Below, in pieces: positions 39,899 through 52,499 of a stretch of 64,000 bases of DNA. A program made the translations under genes and the position numbers. Origin of the DNA: Vibrio tasmaniensis (GTDB lineage Bacteria; Pseudomonadota; Gammaproteobacteria; Enterobacterales; Vibrionaceae); assembly GCF_024347635.1 (NCBI RefSeq), contig NZ_AP025510.1, positions 2,542,001 through 2,606,000 of the forward strand, given 5' to 3'. Numbering within the stretch: the stretch's first letter is position 1; each line of letters starts with the position of its first letter. The notes under the pieces were generated by a model. That model had not been told where the DNA came from, made no database searches, and saw only the letters and a program-made list of their open reading frames with translations.

Positions 39899-40420
39899 CT
39901 AAGAGCGGGCATTAACACCGTGAGGTGCTGCACTAATCGTTGTAGTGCTCGTATTTTTATGTGCAAAACCATTATTAACCGCAAGATCGATATCTTGACG
40001 ATCAGAAATTTCTAAAACTTCGTTATCTTTCATTAGCTCACCGAGCGTAATGTCGTTTAAGAAGCTGCTGATTCGGGAGCTTAAATCACGCCATAAAGTG
40101 TGAGTTAAACAACGAGTACCACCTTGGCAATCTGCTCGACCGTGACACTTAGTTGCATCGACTGATTCGTCAACTGCAGCAATTACAGTTCCGACAGCGA
40201 TGTCGCTCGCTTCAGCACCTAAACGGTAACCACCGCCAGGACCACGAACACTAGCAACCAAGCCAGCTTTACGTAACTTAGAAAAAAGTTGTTCTAAGTA
40301 AGATAACGAGATGCCTTGTCGCTCTGAAATATCAGCCAGAGGAACTGGGCTTTTTTGCGAATGCAGTGCTACATCTAGCATAGCTGTTACCGCATATCTT
40401 CCTTTAGATGTAAGTTTCAT
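39899..40420 (-). CDS. iscR: Fe-S cluster regulator IscR
   Basis: A 173-residue Rrf2-family winged-helix regulator that binds a [2Fe-2S] cluster and represses the isc operon when cluster-loaded. The three cluster cysteines are in [16 protein letters not shown] place the start at ATG 40420 ([15 protein letters not shown]), matching E. coli; an in-frame ATG six codons upstream would add residues with no family counterpart. First gene of the operon, with two IscR-type sites upstream. Confidence 0.96.
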   Translation of the reverse strand: MKLTSKGRYAVTAMLDVALHSQKSPVPLADISERQGISLSYLEQLFSKLRKAGLVASVRGPGGGYRLGAEASDIAVGTVIAAVDESVDATKCHGRADCQGGTRCLTHTLWRDLSSRISSFLNDITLGELMKDNEVLEISDRQDIDLAVNNGFAHKNTSTTTISAAPHGVNARS

Positions 40421-40462
40421 ATCACACCGTATCCACATTGTTTATGTGGTTGGAATTTTCCC

Positions 40463-40487
40463 ATACCCGACTAAATTGGTCAAGTAT
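40463..40487. promoter_or_regulatory. IscR type-1 operator, site 1
   Basis: Matches the E. coli type-1 IscR consensus (ATASYYGACTRWWWYAGTC..., 25 bp) at all but one position: ATACCCGACT on the left, GGTCAAGTAT on the right. On the minus strand it contains TTGACC, a likely -35 element, so IscR binding would block the iscR promoter. Confidence 0.85.
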
Positions 40488-40512
40488 TTAGTTGACTATT
40501 TTAGTCAGGTAT
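40488..40512. promoter_or_regulatory. IscR type-1 operator, site 2
   Basis: Directly adjacent to site 1 and again one mismatch from the 25-bp consensus: TTAGTTGACT on the left and AGTCAGGTAT on the right. Tandem sites support cooperative, cluster-dependent autorepression. Confidence 0.83.
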
Positions 40513-40536
40513 TCACCCTTAGGGTTTGCATGGGCT

Positions 40537-41265
40537 TTATTTGTCGTTTTTGCTCTTCTCAATTGAAGTCAAAATGCCGCGTAGAGTGTTGATCTCTTGC
40601 AGCTCTGGACGAGCTCGACTGAACAAACGACGTAGCTTATTCATCACCTGACCCGGCTTATCCTTAGAGATAAATTGGGTATCAATGATCACTTTTTCAA
40701 GGTGCTCATAGAACATTTCTAGTTCTTCGTGACGAGGGTACTCATCTTGTTGCTGCGGCTGGTACTGGCTCGCCACCATATCAAGGTGTGCTACACGCAC
40801 TTCATAGCTAAGAGTCTGTACTGCCATTGCTAGGTTTAGTGAGCTGTATTCTGGGTTTGCAGGAATACATACATGGAAATGACACTTCTGAAGTTCATCA
40901 TTGGTTAAGCCAGTACGCTCACGGCCGAACACTAACGCTACAGGGTGCTTTTGACCTTCAACTGCAAATTTTTGTCCACATTCACGCGGCTCAAGCATTG
41001 GCCATTCAAGCGTACGAGAGCGTGCACTCGAACCAACCACCAAACCACAGTCTTTTACTGCTTCATCCAGTGTAGAAACGATGGTCGCGTTTTCCGCGAT
41101 GTCACCTGCACCCGCAGCCAGTGCTAAGGTCTGCTCGTCAACTTCACATTGAGGGTCTACAAGAACTAACTGACTCAAACCCATCACTTTCATTGCGCGA
41201 GCTGCTGATCCGATATTTCCCGAATGAGACGTACCAACCAGAACGACTTTTACATTGTCTAACAT
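40537..41265 (-). CDS. trmJ: tRNA (cytidine/uridine-32-2'-O)-methyltransferase TrmJ
   Basis: A 242-residue SPOUT-class methyltransferase. Visible SpoU blocks: [31 protein letters not shown] and [17 protein letters not shown]. It 2'-O-methylates position 32 of several tRNAs. Start placed at ATG 41265 ([10 protein letters not shown]), as in E. coli; a GTG five codons upstream is rejected. It lies upstream of iscR on the same strand and is divergent from suhB, as in E. coli and V. cholerae. Confidence 0.95.
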   Translation of the reverse strand: MLDNVKVVLVGTSHSGNIGSAARAMKVMGLSQLVLVDPQCEVDEQTLALAAGAGDIAENATIVSTLDEAVKDCGLVVGSSARSRTLEWPMLEPRECGQKFAVEGQKHPVALVFGRERTGLTNDELQKCHFHVCIPANPEYSSLNLAMAVQTLSYEVRVAHLDMVASQYQPQQQDEYPRHEELEMFYEHLEKVIIDTQFISKDKPGQVMNKLRRLFSRARPELQEINTLRGILTSIEKSKNDK

Positions 41266-41446
41266 GCTATATGACACCACTTTAAAAATAATCGCGAGAT
41301 ATTAACACATAGCTAAGTAAAATGGTCAGACCCTTCTCGGAATGTGAAATCAAAAGTTCAAAAAATAACCACTTCCCTTTTGGGGAAACTTTGGTATACT
41401 CGCCGCCGCTTTAAACTGTTCTTTAACATCTTGTGGGAAAAACCAT

Positions 41447-42250
41447 ATGCATCCAATGCTAAACATTGCGATACGCGCTGCGCGTAAAGCTGGCAACCAT
41501 ATTGCTAAATCTCTAGAAACAACTGATAAGATCGAATCGTCTCTAAAAGGTAACAACGATTACGTTACTAACATTGCTCAAGAAGCTGAGTACATGATCA
41601 TTGAGACAATCAAATCATCTTACCCAGAGCACAGCATTATTTCTGAAGAGTCAGGCCTAACTGAAGGTAAAGATTCTGACGTACAATGGATCGTTGACCC
41701 ACTAGATGGCACCAACAACTTTGTAAAAGGTTTCCCTCACTTCTCTGTATCTATCGCTGTTCGCATGAACGGTCGTACAGAAGTTGCTTGTGTTTATGAC
41801 CCAATGCTAAACGAGCTATTCACAGCTCAACGTGGCGCTGGCGCTCAACTTAACAACGCTCGTATGCGTGTTACTCAACTAAAAGACCTTCAAGGTACTG
41901 TTCTAGCGACTGGTTTCCCATTCAAGCAAAAACAACACTCTGAATCTTTCATGAAGATCATCTCTGGTCTATTCGTTGATTGTGCTGATTTCCGTCGTAC
42001 TGGTTCTCCAGCTCTTGACCTATGTTACCTAGCAGCTGGCCGTGTTGACGGTTACCTAGAACTAGGCCTTAAGCCATGGGATCTAGCAGCTGGCGATCTA
42101 ATCGCTCGTGAAGCTGGTGCTATCATGACTGACTTTGCTGGCGGCACTGATTACATGACGTCTGGTAATGTTGTTGCTTCAAGCGCACGTGGTGTTAAGT
42201 CTATTCTTAAGCACGTTCGTGAGAACTCTAACGAAGGTATGCTGAAGTAA
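41447..42250 (+). CDS. suhB: Inositol-1-monophosphatase SuhB
   Basis: A 267-residue Mg2+-dependent phosphatase with the IMPase motifs SEESG, WIVDPLDGTNNF and the later WDLAAGDLIAREAG. In E. coli SuhB also joins the Nus-dependent rRNA antitermination complex. Codon use is extremely biased to Vibrio-preferred codons, pointing to high expression. It is monocistronic, with a strong terminator 46 nt past the stop. Confidence 0.97.
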   Translation: MHPMLNIAIRAARKAGNHIAKSLETTDKIESSLKGNNDYVTNIAQEAEYMIIETIKSSYPEHSIISEESGLTEGKDSDVQWIVDPLDGTNNFVKGFPHFSVSIAVRMNGRTEVACVYDPMLNELFTAQRGAGAQLNNARMRVTQLKDLQGTVLATGFPFKQKQHSESFMKIISGLFVDCADFRRTGSPALDLCYLAAGRVDGYLELGLKPWDLAAGDLIAREAGAIMTDFAGGTDYMTSGNVVASSARGVKSILKHVRENSNEGMLK

Positions 42251-42296
42251 TTCAGACCTTGCGTTAATGCTCTCTAGTTAAGAGCAGAAGATTTTC

Positions 42297-42323
42297 AAAG
42301 CCTCGCTATTGCGAGGCTTTTTT
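42297..42323 (+). terminator. Intrinsic terminator of suhB
   Basis: AAAGCCTCGC-TATT-GCGAGGCTTT followed by TTT, 46 nt past the stop. Confidence 0.95.
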
Positions 42324-42331
42324 GTATCCGC

Positions 42332-42359
42332 GATACGAGATACGAGATACGAGATACGA
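42332..42359. repeat. Tandem repeat of a 7-bp unit
   Basis: Four perfect copies of GATACGA directly after the suhB terminator. Not coding. Confidence 0.97.
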
Positions 42360-42451
42360 CCAAAATGTCGGTTAGTTACAGTGAACACAAATCACTGCTC
42401 TGTCGGCTGTATTTAGATCGTCACTAGATAGTGACTTAGCTACTTTGGCAC

Positions 42452-42481
42452 TTGGTATTGGTATTGGTATTGGTATTAGTA
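42452..42481. repeat. Tandem repeat of a 6-bp unit
   Basis: Four perfect copies of TTGGTA followed by one variant TTAGTA, about 90 bp from the 7-bp repeat, in the same 343-base gap between suhB and secF. Confidence 0.97.
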
Positions 42482-42533
42482 AATACGACAATGTTCAGTC
42501 GGTTCCAAAAGCTAACCCACAATATACAGACAT

Positions 42534-42565
42534 AAAAAAACCGCTAGTTGCCCAGCGGTTTTTTT
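42534..42565. terminator. Terminator of the queA-tgt-yajC-secDF operon
   Basis: AACCGCT / AGCGGTT with a loop AGTTGCCC, flanked by a run of A and a run of T, so able to work on both strands; 29 nt past the secF stop. Confidence 0.92.
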
Positions 42566-42593
42566 GGTTTAGCGAAAGTTGTTAAGCCGTGGC

Positions 42594-43541
42594 CTAAGGC
42601 ATTTCGTCAAACTCTTCACCTTCTTTATCCACTTGTGGTGGCATTAGGTGTTCACGCGTAATACCCAACTTCATAGCTAGTGCAGATGCAACGTAGATAG
42701 AAGAGTAAGTACCAACGGTAATACCCAGTAGAAGTGCAGTCGCAAAGCCGTGAATCATAGCGCCGCCCTGAACGAACAGTGCGATAACTACGAATAACGT
42801 TGTACCAGAAGTGATCAATGTACGGCTCAATGTTTGTGTGATTGAGCTGTTCAGCACTTCAGGTGCCTCGCCTTTACGCATCTTACGGAAGTTCTCACGA
42901 ATACGGTCGAATACAACGATGGTATCGTTGAGGGAGTAACCGACTACCGTTAGCAAGGCTGCCACGATAGTAAGGTCGACCTCAATTTGCATTAGAGAGA
43001 ACACGCCTAGTGTGATGATAACGTCGTGCGCTAGGGCTAATACCGCACCTGCAGCTAATCGCCATTCAAATCGCACTGATACGTAGATCAAGATACAGAT
43101 AAGAGAAACAAGGATAGCAAGGCCACCAGCTTCTGTTAATTCGTCACCTACGTTAGGACCAACGAACTCGATACGACGCATTTCAACTTGCTCACCAGTA
43201 CCATCTTTAATTGCAGACAGGATTTGGTTACCAAGCGTTTCGCCCGCAACACCATCACGTGGACGTAGACGAACCATTACCTCACGCGCAGAACCAAAGT
43301 TCTGAACCGTAGCATCACCAAAGCCTTCAGCTTCTAGTGCGCTTCGAATGTCAGGTAGGTTTGCTGGCTCCTCAAAGCCCACTTCAATCAGAGTACCGCC
43401 GGTAAAATCTAGACCCCAATTCAACGATTTCGTTGTTAGGGTGAAGATAGCAGTACCAATCATCAAGATTGAGAATAAAAAGGCAACCTTTGACCAACGC
43501 ATGAAGTCGATCATTTTGTCTGCTTTTAGAATCTGAAACAT
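42594..43541 (-). CDS. secF: Protein translocase subunit SecF
   Basis: A 315-residue inner-membrane protein with six helices and an N-terminal periplasmic domain (LNWGLDFTGGTLIEVGFEEP). With SecD it uses the proton gradient (sodium-driven in marine vibrios) to aid release of exported proteins. Signature VGYSLNDTIVVFDRIRENFR. It follows secD by 14 nt. Confidence 0.97.
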   Translation of the reverse strand: MFQILKADKMIDFMRWSKVAFLFSILMIGTAIFTLTTKSLNWGLDFTGGTLIEVGFEEPANLPDIRSALEAEGFGDATVQNFGSAREVMVRLRPRDGVAGETLGNQILSAIKDGTGEQVEMRRIEFVGPNVGDELTEAGGLAILVSLICILIYVSVRFEWRLAAGAVLALAHDVIITLGVFSLMQIEVDLTIVAALLTVVGYSLNDTIVVFDRIRENFRKMRKGEAPEVLNSSITQTLSRTLITSGTTLFVVIALFVQGGAMIHGFATALLLGITVGTYSSIYVASALAMKLGITREHLMPPQVDKEGEEFDEMP

Positions 43542-43555
43542 ATTAATTCCTAGCC

Positions 43556-45412
43556 TTAGATCGACAGTTTCTTAACGCGTTTGCCGCCATACATCAGGTT
43601 CACGATACAACGTGTTCCGATAATAGCTGTAAACATTGAAGTCAAGATACCAATTGATAACGTTACCGCGAAGCCTTTAATCGCACCTGTACCTACAGCA
43701 AATAGAATGATTGCTGTTAGTAGTGTGGTGATGTTGGCATCGGCGATTGTACTAAATGCGTTTGCATAACCTTGGTGAATCGCTTGTTGTGGACTGCGTC
43801 CATCTCGAAGTTCTTCACGTATACGCTCAAAGATAAGAACGTTGGCATCGACTGCCATACCGACCGTCAATACGATACCGGCAATGCCTGGTAGCGTCAT
43901 TGTCGCGCCAGGAATCATCGACATCACACCAATAATCAACACTAAGTTAGCCATCAGAGCGACGTTCGCAATCAAACCGAAAGTACGGTAGTAAAGCAGT
44001 GTAAACAGCATTACTGCAGCCATACCCCAAACCATCGCCATGATACCCATATCGATGTTTTGTTGACCCATAGATGGACCAATCGTACGTTCTTCTACAA
44101 TCGAGATAGGCGCAATCAATGCACCTGCACGTAGTAGAAGTGCCAAGTTATGAGCTTCAGCCGTTGAGTCGATACCTGTAATACGGAAGTTACGGCCAAG
44201 CGCAGATTGAATCGTCGCTTGGTTAATCACTTCTTCGTGCTTACTTAGGATCACTCGGCCTTCAGGTGTTTTACGACCGCTGTCTTTATACTCTGCAAAT
44301 ACGGTTGCCATTAGCTTACCGATATTTTGACGAGAGAATGTAGACATCTTGCTACCACCTTCGCTGTCTAGCGAGATGTTAACTTGTGGGCGACCATATT
44401 CATCAACACTTGAGCTTGCATCTGTAATGCTAGAACCGCCTAAGATAACGCGTTTCTTAAGTACTACAGGACGACCATCACGGTCTTGCTTAATTTCACT
44501 ACCAGCAGGAGCACGGCCAGAAGCTGCAGCGGCCAAATCGGCACTGCTGTCCACTTCACGGAATTCAAGAGTCGCGGTTGCGCCTAAAATTTCTTTAGCA
44601 CGAGCCGTGTCTTGAACACCTGGCAATTCCACTACGATACGGCTAGCACCTTGACGTTGAACCAAAGGCTCAGCAACACCAAGTTCGTTAACACGGTTAC
44701 GTAGAATAGTAATGTTTTGCTCTACCGCATAATTGCGGATTTCTTGAAGACGAGTTTCAGTGAAGTTAGCAATCAAAGAGAAACGACCGTTAGATTCTGA
44801 ATCTACGAACGTCATATCTTGGTGCTTAGATTGCAGAAGCGATTTCGCTTCAGCAAGCTGCTCTTCGTTACGCAGAATCACTTCAACCGCATCTTTACCC
44901 GATGGGCGAATAGCACGGTAGCGGATTTTCTCTTCACGAAGTTCACTGCGGAACGCTTCTTCTTGTTGGCCAACCAGTTTTTGCATCGCAGCGTCCATAT
45001 CCACTTCCATTAAGAAGTGAACACCACCACGTAGATCAAGACCCAGTTTCATTGGTGCAGCACCAATAGATTCAAGCCAATCAGGAGTTGAAGCCGCTAG
45101 GTTTAAAGCTACGATAACGTCATCACCGAGTGCTTCTGTGATGATATCACGGGCACTGATTTGCGTATCTGTATCGTTAAATCGAACAAGAATGGAACCG
45201 TTTTCGAGAGCAACGGATTTAGTAGAAAGGTTTTCTGCTTCAAGAGCATTGGTGACAGCATCCAGCGTAGACAGATCTACAGAGGCGCCACGCGCCCCTG
45301 TAACTTGAACTGCCGGATCTTCACCGTATATATTTGGAAGTGCGTACAACGCAGCGATAGCGATGGCAAACATCACCATCAAATACTTCCATAACGGATA
45401 ACGGTTTAGCAC
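43556..45412 (-). CDS. secD: Protein translocase subunit SecD
   Basis: A 618-residue inner-membrane protein with one N-terminal helix, the periplasmic P1 head, and five C-terminal helices. Markers: [36 protein letters not shown] and [19 protein letters not shown]. Length is normal for the family. In the yajC-secD-secF order. Confidence 0.97.
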   Translation of the reverse strand: MLNRYPLWKYLMVMFAIAIAALYALPNIYGEDPAVQVTGARGASVDLSTLDAVTNALEAENLSTKSVALENGSILVRFNDTDTQISARDIITEALGDDVIVALNLAASTPDWLESIGAAPMKLGLDLRGGVHFLMEVDMDAAMQKLVGQQEEAFRSELREEKIRYRAIRPSGKDAVEVILRNEEQLAEAKSLLQSKHQDMTFVDSESNGRFSLIANFTETRLQEIRNYAVEQNITILRNRVNELGVAEPLVQRQGASRIVVELPGVQDTARAKEILGATATLEFREVDSSADLAAAASGRAPAGSEIKQDRDGRPVVLKKRVILGGSSITDASSSVDEYGRPQVNISLDSEGGSKMSTFSRQNIGKLMATVFAEYKDSGRKTPEGRVILSKHEEVINQATIQSALGRNFRITGIDSTAEAHNLALLLRAGALIAPISIVEERTIGPSMGQQNIDMGIMAMVWGMAAVMLFTLLYYRTFGLIANVALMANLVLIIGVMSMIPGATMTLPGIAGIVLTVGMAVDANVLIFERIREELRDGRSPQQAIHQGYANAFSTIADANITTLLTAIILFAVGTGAIKGFAVTLSIGILTSMFTAIIGTRCIVNLMYGGKRVKKLSI

Positions 45413-45432
45413 AGCGAGGATCCTCTAGCTGT

Positions 45433-45762
45433 TTATAGTGATTTCAGAGTACCTTTTGGTAGCACTGCTGTAACGAAGTCTTTCTTGATAACGACTTCGT
45501 TGTTTGCGTTCAGTTCGATAGCAACGTAGTCGCTGTCTTCAGCAATCTTAGTGATCTTGCCGATTAGGCCGCCGCTTGTAAGAACTTCATCGCCTTTGCC
45601 CATAGAAGACATAAGGCTCTTGTGCTCTTTAACACGCTTAGCTTGTGGACGGTAGATCATGAAGTAGAAGATCACAGCGAACATACCTAGCATGATAAGC
45701 ATTTCGAAACCGCCGCCTGCTGGTGCACCTTCTGCTGCTGCGTGAGCTTGAGAAATAAACAT
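45433..45762 (-). CDS. yajC: Sec translocase accessory subunit YajC
   Basis: A 109-residue protein with a single membrane helix (about 20-38) and a basic cytoplasmic domain (FYFMIYRPQAKRVKEHKSL). It forms SecDF-YajC. Upstream of secD by 20 nt. Confidence 0.95.
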   Translation of the reverse strand: MFISQAHAAAEGAPAGGGFEMLIMLGMFAVIFYFMIYRPQAKRVKEHKSLMSSMGKGDEVLTSGGLIGKITKIAEDSDYVAIELNANNEVVIKKDFVTAVLPKGTLKSL

Positions 45763-45872
45763 TTAAAACATCCTCTATTATATTTTCGTAATTGTTTGTC
45801 TAATTGGGTCGTATCCCTTTATTTTCAAGCCCCATCACTCGGAAGAGAGATAGGGCTCGCAAAAAAGAAATA

Positions 45873-47057
<1,185 letters not shown>

Positions 47058-47203
47058 TTAGGCCAAACAAAAGTTAAGTCTAGTGGATTCTATGAGGAGC
47101 GGTCGCGTATTCCTTGCGAGAGATTAGACAGACACCCTGCCCGACTCCTAGCTTACTGCTAGCACCCGTAAATTCTGCTTATATCGTTTATAACCAGCTA
47201 AAA

Positions 47204-48591
<1,388 letters not shown>

Positions 48592-49035
48592 ATGATCAAG
48601 GTTGAAGATATGATGACTCGCAACCCTCATACCCTATTGCGCTCACACTCACTGGCCGATGCAAAGCACATGATGGAAGCGCTTGATATCCGCCATATTC
48701 CGGTTGTTGATGCCGACAGACAACTACTTGGCGTCGTCACACAGCGAGACGTTCTTGCCGCTCAAGAATCTAGCCTACAAAACATCCCACAAGCTCAATC
48801 CTATACTCTTGCAACACCACTCAATGACATCATGCACAAGAGTGTTATGTCTGTAGAGCCGCGCGCAGGACTAAAAGAGTCTGCTGTTTATATGCAGAAA
48901 CACAAAGTGGGTTGTTTACCTGTCGTAGAGAACCACGAACTCGTGGGCATCATTACAGACAGCGATTTCGTTACGATAGCCATTAACCTGCTAGAGCTAC
49001 AAGAAGAAGCGGAACCAGAAGAAGTCGAAAGTTAA
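48592..49035 (+). CDS. Two-CBS-domain protein
   Basis: A 147-residue protein consisting of a tandem CBS pair (about 7-60, MMTRNPHTLLRSHSLADAKH, and about 78-135, IMHKSVMSVEPRAGLKESAV) with no effector domain. CBS pairs bind adenosyl ligands; stand-alone ones usually regulate other proteins. A strong SD (AAGGAGG) precedes the ATG. Function unknown. Confidence 0.9.
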   Translation: MIKVEDMMTRNPHTLLRSHSLADAKHMMEALDIRHIPVVDADRQLLGVVTQRDVLAAQESSLQNIPQAQSYTLATPLNDIMHKSVMSVEPRAGLKESAVYMQKHKVGCLPVVENHELVGIITDSDFVTIAINLLELQEEAEPEEVES

Positions 49036-49307
49036 TCCGTTTGTTCTACTTACGATAATCCTTAGAGCCTTTGAACCCGAGGCTCTTCACATATCTAAAT
49101 TCTGACACATCTAAAGCCTCATCTGATTTTTTGTAAAAAACCGAGAAGCAAGTTACAAAAAACAATAATATCAACAACCTACTTCACCTATCATTTTTAG
49201 GCATCAAAATATAGTAGATACATACTATTTATTGATATATTTATCGTTAGAATCATGTAAGAATTTGTTAAGAATAGACACAAGCTGCCTTACTAGGAAT
49301 GATATTT

Positions 49308-51248
49308 ATGAGTTTAAAGAAATTACTGACCTTAGGTTTTGGCGTGATTCTCGCGCTAATTTTGGTTATTTCAGTCGTTGCTTCATTACGCTTTTATCAA
49401 TCGAGTGATGGGTTTAACACCTACCGCTCCCTTGCATTAACAAGCGTCTCAACGGGTCGAATCCAAGCCAATATACTGGAGGCTCGTTTATCTGCACTTA
49501 AATATATTAAGAACCCTACTCCGTCACATGCTTCTGAACTGAATAGACGTATCACCGCATCAAATCAATTGATCGATGACATATTAGACTCTCATATTGA
49601 CGACCTACACAAAAATGAATTCCTAGCTATAGAAGGCCTGCTTAATCAATATAGCCAAGGCTTTAACCAAGTAGTTCAACTGGTCAATACTCGAAACAAC
49701 CTAGTTCAAGAGGCCTTAGATCCATCAGGGGTCAATATGCGCAAAGCAGTGACCAACTTGATGACCCAAGCTTCAGCTGAAGAAGATCTTGAGGTTGCCG
49801 TAAGTTCAGGCCAGCTTCAACAACATGTATTGCTATCAAGATTGTACGCTTCTAAGTTTTTGACTAGTAATCAAGCAGAGGATGCTCAGCGTGCTGAAAA
49901 AGAATTCGCTTCTGCCGCACTGCTAGCAGAAACAATCGAATCTCAACTTATGTCGATGGAACAAATCGGCTACTTAAACGATTTCACTAGTGCCTTCAAA
50001 ACTTATCGCAGCACATTTTCAAAGATCGTTAACACTATAAATACACGAAATGGCATCATTTCAGGGACTCTTGATCTTGCCGGTGTTAATGCAGCAAAAA
50101 CAATTGAAGAGATAAAGCTATCGACAAAATCAGAGCAAGACTCTGTCGGGCCTAATATGGTCGAACGATTCTCTAACGCACAATTTGTGCTAGGCGTTCT
50201 TTCAATTATCGTTGTCGCCGCTTCTCTTAGCATTGCCATTTCGATTTACCGCAGCGTATGGAAAGTCGTTGGAGGAGAGCCAAGTGACATCCAAGCCATT
50301 GTTGCCGAAGTTGCTGCTGGTGATCTTTCAAAGCAGATTCCAATTACAGGTAAAGAAACCGGTATATACGCAAACATTTTAGAAATGCGCCAAGAACTAC
50401 GTCGAATCATCGATGGTTTCCACCAGATTTCAGACAATGTTTCAGCTGCCTCCGTTGAGCTAACTGCGGTAATGAGCCAAACAGAAGGCAATGCTCAACA
50501 AGAACTGAGTCAAATGGAGCAAATCGCGACAGCCATCAATGAACTTTCTAGTACTGCGAGTGAGGTTAGCCAGAACGCAGCTAGCGCAGAGAGCGCAGCA
50601 ACTGGGGCGACGACAAATGTCAAAGATGGCAGTGTTTCACTCGATGCATCAGACGATATATCCCGAAAAGTTGAAGATTCGATCGAAGAAACATCAAACA
50701 TCGTTAATCAATTGCAGGAGTACTCGGTAGAGATCGGTAGTGTTATTGAAGTAATCAATTCTATTTCAGAGCAAACTAACTTGCTTGCATTAAATGCAGC
50801 CATTGAAGCCGCTCGAGCGGGAGAGCAAGGCCGAGGCTTTGCTGTGGTTGCAGATGAAGTTCGTTCTCTGGCAGCGAAAACACAACAGTCAACGGTCGAT
50901 ATTCAAGAAATAATCTCTCGCCTTCAAGCTCAAGCGAAAGATGCGAACCAATTTATGCAATCCAATCTTTCGTTGGCAGAAGAGTCTAGACAATATAGCG
51001 AACAGCTTCGCACTGCATTCGCCTCAATCACTGACTCTGTTCAACTAATCTCTGATATGAACACACAAGTAGCGACTGCGTCTGAAGAGCAATCTGGCGT
51101 GACACAAGATATCTCACAAAATGTTTCTCTGACCTTTGATATTGTTCATCAAAATGTTTCAGGGATTGAGCAGAGCAAACAAGCGAGTGAGGAGCTCTCT
51201 TCATTAGCCGTTAAGCAAAAAGACTTACTGAGTTTTTTCAAAATCTAA
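49308..51248 (+). CDS. Methyl-accepting chemotaxis protein
   Basis: About 646 residues. A membrane helix at about 8-28 ([20 protein letters not shown]), a periplasmic helical sensor resembling the helical bimodular (HBM) type, a second helix near 289-308, HAMP, then the signalling hairpin with the near-invariant tip [20 protein letters not shown]. It senses a ligand unknown here and signals to CheA. I choose ATG 49308 over 49299, because AGGA at 49295 is 9 nt from the former and abuts the latter. The gene has its own terminator. Confidence 0.92.
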   Translation: MSLKKLLTLGFGVILALILVISVVASLRFYQSSDGFNTYRSLALTSVSTGRIQANILEARLSALKYIKNPTPSHASELNRRITASNQLIDDILDSHIDDLHKNEFLAIEGLLNQYSQGFNQVVQLVNTRNNLVQEALDPSGVNMRKAVTNLMTQASAEEDLEVAVSSGQLQQHVLLSRLYASKFLTSNQAEDAQRAEKEFASAALLAETIESQLMSMEQIGYLNDFTSAFKTYRSTFSKIVNTINTRNGIISGTLDLAGVNAAKTIEEIKLSTKSEQDSVGPNMVERFSNAQFVLGVLSIIVVAASLSIAISIYRSVWKVVGGEPSDIQAIVAEVAAGDLSKQIPITGKETGIYANILEMRQELRRIIDGFHQISDNVSAASVELTAVMSQTEGNAQQELSQMEQIATAINELSSTASEVSQNAASAESAATGATTNVKDGSVSLDASDDISRKVEDSIEETSNIVNQLQEYSVEIGSVIEVINSISEQTNLLALNAAIEAARAGEQGRGFAVVADEVRSLAAKTQQSTVDIQEIISRLQAQAKDANQFMQSNLSLAEESRQYSEQLRTAFASITDSVQLISDMNTQVATASEEQSGVTQDISQNVSLTFDIVHQNVSGIEQSKQASEELSSLAVKQKDLLSFFKI

Positions 51249-51260
51249 CGCTATAGTAAA

Positions 51261-51288
51261 ATAGATAAATAGATAAATAGATAAATAA
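51261..51288. repeat. AT-rich 8-bp tandem repeat
   Basis: Three perfect copies of AGATAAAT plus flanking partial units, 13 nt after the chemoreceptor stop. Confidence 0.95.
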
Positions 51289-51294
51289 GCTTCT

Positions 51295-51319
51295 AACGCC
51301 ACTATTTGTGGCGTTTTTC
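51295..51319 (+). terminator. Terminator of the chemoreceptor gene
   Basis: AACGCCAC-TATTT-GTGGCGTT followed by TTTCTT. Confidence 0.93.
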
Positions 51320-51336
51320 TTCTCAAATGAACAAAT

Positions 51337-51365
51337 AAAAAGAGCAGCCAAATAACTGCTCTTTT
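51337..51365. terminator. Terminator of the oxyR-like gene
   Basis: AAAAAGAGCAG / CTGCTCTTTTT with a loop of 8, 20 nt past the LysR gene stop and T-rich on both strands. Confidence 0.93.
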
Positions 51366-51384
51366 TATTTTATTGCTCAGCTTT

Positions 51385-52290
51385 TTAAAGCAATTCCGAA
51401 ACTACATCCGCTAGTTGATGAAATGTTTCGCGACGTGAAGAACTTGGTCGCCAAACAAGGCCTATATCTCGGTATGCTTGCTGGCCTGGTGGGTCGATTA
51501 CCACTAAGTTCTGATTCTCTAGCAAGCCGTGATCTATCGCCATCTGCGGAATAAAGGTAGTACCAAGGCCATTCGCCACCATTTGCACTAATGTATGTAG
51601 GCTTGTCGCGGTGAACGGGTTGATCTTCTCTTTGTCTGTTAACTTACAAGCCGATACCGCGTGCTCTGTTAAACAGTGTTCATTTTCTAGTAGAAATACA
51701 GATTCGTCTGGCAGGTCATCGTATTTAATCGGAACACGAATACCGTCAGCTTGGTTGCGACTGATCACCATTCTGAAAGGATCTTGCCCAACAACTTTGC
51801 TCTCCATGTTATCGATGTCAACAGGCAGGGCCAGAATCAGCACATCTAATTCACCATGACGCAGTGCAGCCAATAAGTTAGTCGTCGTGTCTTCACGTAA
51901 CAGTAAGTTCAATTGTGGAAAACGATGGTTGGCTTCTTGGACCAAATCACACAAAAGGAATGGCGCAATGGTAGGAATACACCCTACTCGCAACTGCCCT
52001 TGCATCGCATCCCCGTTACATAGATTTCCAAGCTCGACAAGGTCTTGCCCTTTCGCCAATAGCTCTCGACCATGCTTAACCACCAGCTCTCCAGCTTGAG
52101 TAAAAACTAAGGGACTCTTTTTATCTTTCTTTTCATAGAGAGGACAACCAATCAACTCTTCGAGGTTTTGAATGCCTTTACTTAGTGTGGATTGACTTAC
52201 GAAACAGCGATCCGCCGCATCGCTAAAGTGACGAGTTTCGTGAAGGGTCACGAGATAGTGAAGTTGCTTAAGACTTGGCCATTTATTCAT
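51385..52290 (-). CDS. OxyR2-like peroxide-sensing LysR regulator
   Basis: A 301-residue LysR-type regulator with an N-terminal winged helix (CFVSQSTLSKGIQNLEELIG) and a substrate-like C-terminal domain. The redox pair C206 and C215 lies in ENEHCLTEHAVSAC, with the same 9-residue spacing as E. coli OxyR C199/C208. Two residues before C206 is E204, where OxyR has Gly; a Glu at this site defines V. vulnificus OxyR2, which is hypersensitive to peroxide (recalled from the literature). It is divergent from a peroxiredoxin gene across a 209-base gap, as in the oxyR2-prx2 arrangement. I read it as OxyR2 rather than classical OxyR. Confidence 0.88.
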   Translation of the reverse strand: MNKWPSLKQLHYLVTLHETRHFSDAADRCFVSQSTLSKGIQNLEELIGCPLYEKKDKKSPLVFTQAGELVVKHGRELLAKGQDLVELGNLCNGDAMQGQLRVGCIPTIAPFLLCDLVQEANHRFPQLNLLLREDTTTNLLAALRHGELDVLILALPVDIDNMESKVVGQDPFRMVISRNQADGIRVPIKYDDLPDESVFLLENEHCLTEHAVSACKLTDKEKINPFTATSLHTLVQMVANGLGTTFIPQMAIDHGLLENQNLVVIDPPGQQAYRDIGLVWRPSSSRRETFHQLADVVSELL

Positions 52291-52409
52291 GAAATTACTT
52301 TGTAATATGAGTAGGATAAGTTACGTAAAGGTCAGCAGACCTAAGGACTGGGCAAAGATTAAGCTCATCGCTTTTTTCGATTAACTTAATCTATTTAATT
52401 CGCTTTTTT

Positions 52410-52432
52410 CTATAGTACCGATTGTACTATAG
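52410..52432. promoter_or_regulatory. Palindrome in the oxyR-peroxiredoxin control region
   Basis: Perfect 9-bp arms CTATAGTAC and GTACTATAG separated by CGATT. The ATAG and CTAT elements recall OxyR sites, but the 11-nt spacing between them differs from the classic 7. It sits 68-90 nt upstream of the peroxiredoxin ATG. Confidence 0.55.
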
Positions 52433-52499
52433 TTTGTCCCGTAGAAACGGAGCCCAAACAAAGATGTGTTGGGCCAACTAATTTTTTAGGAGATTCCAA

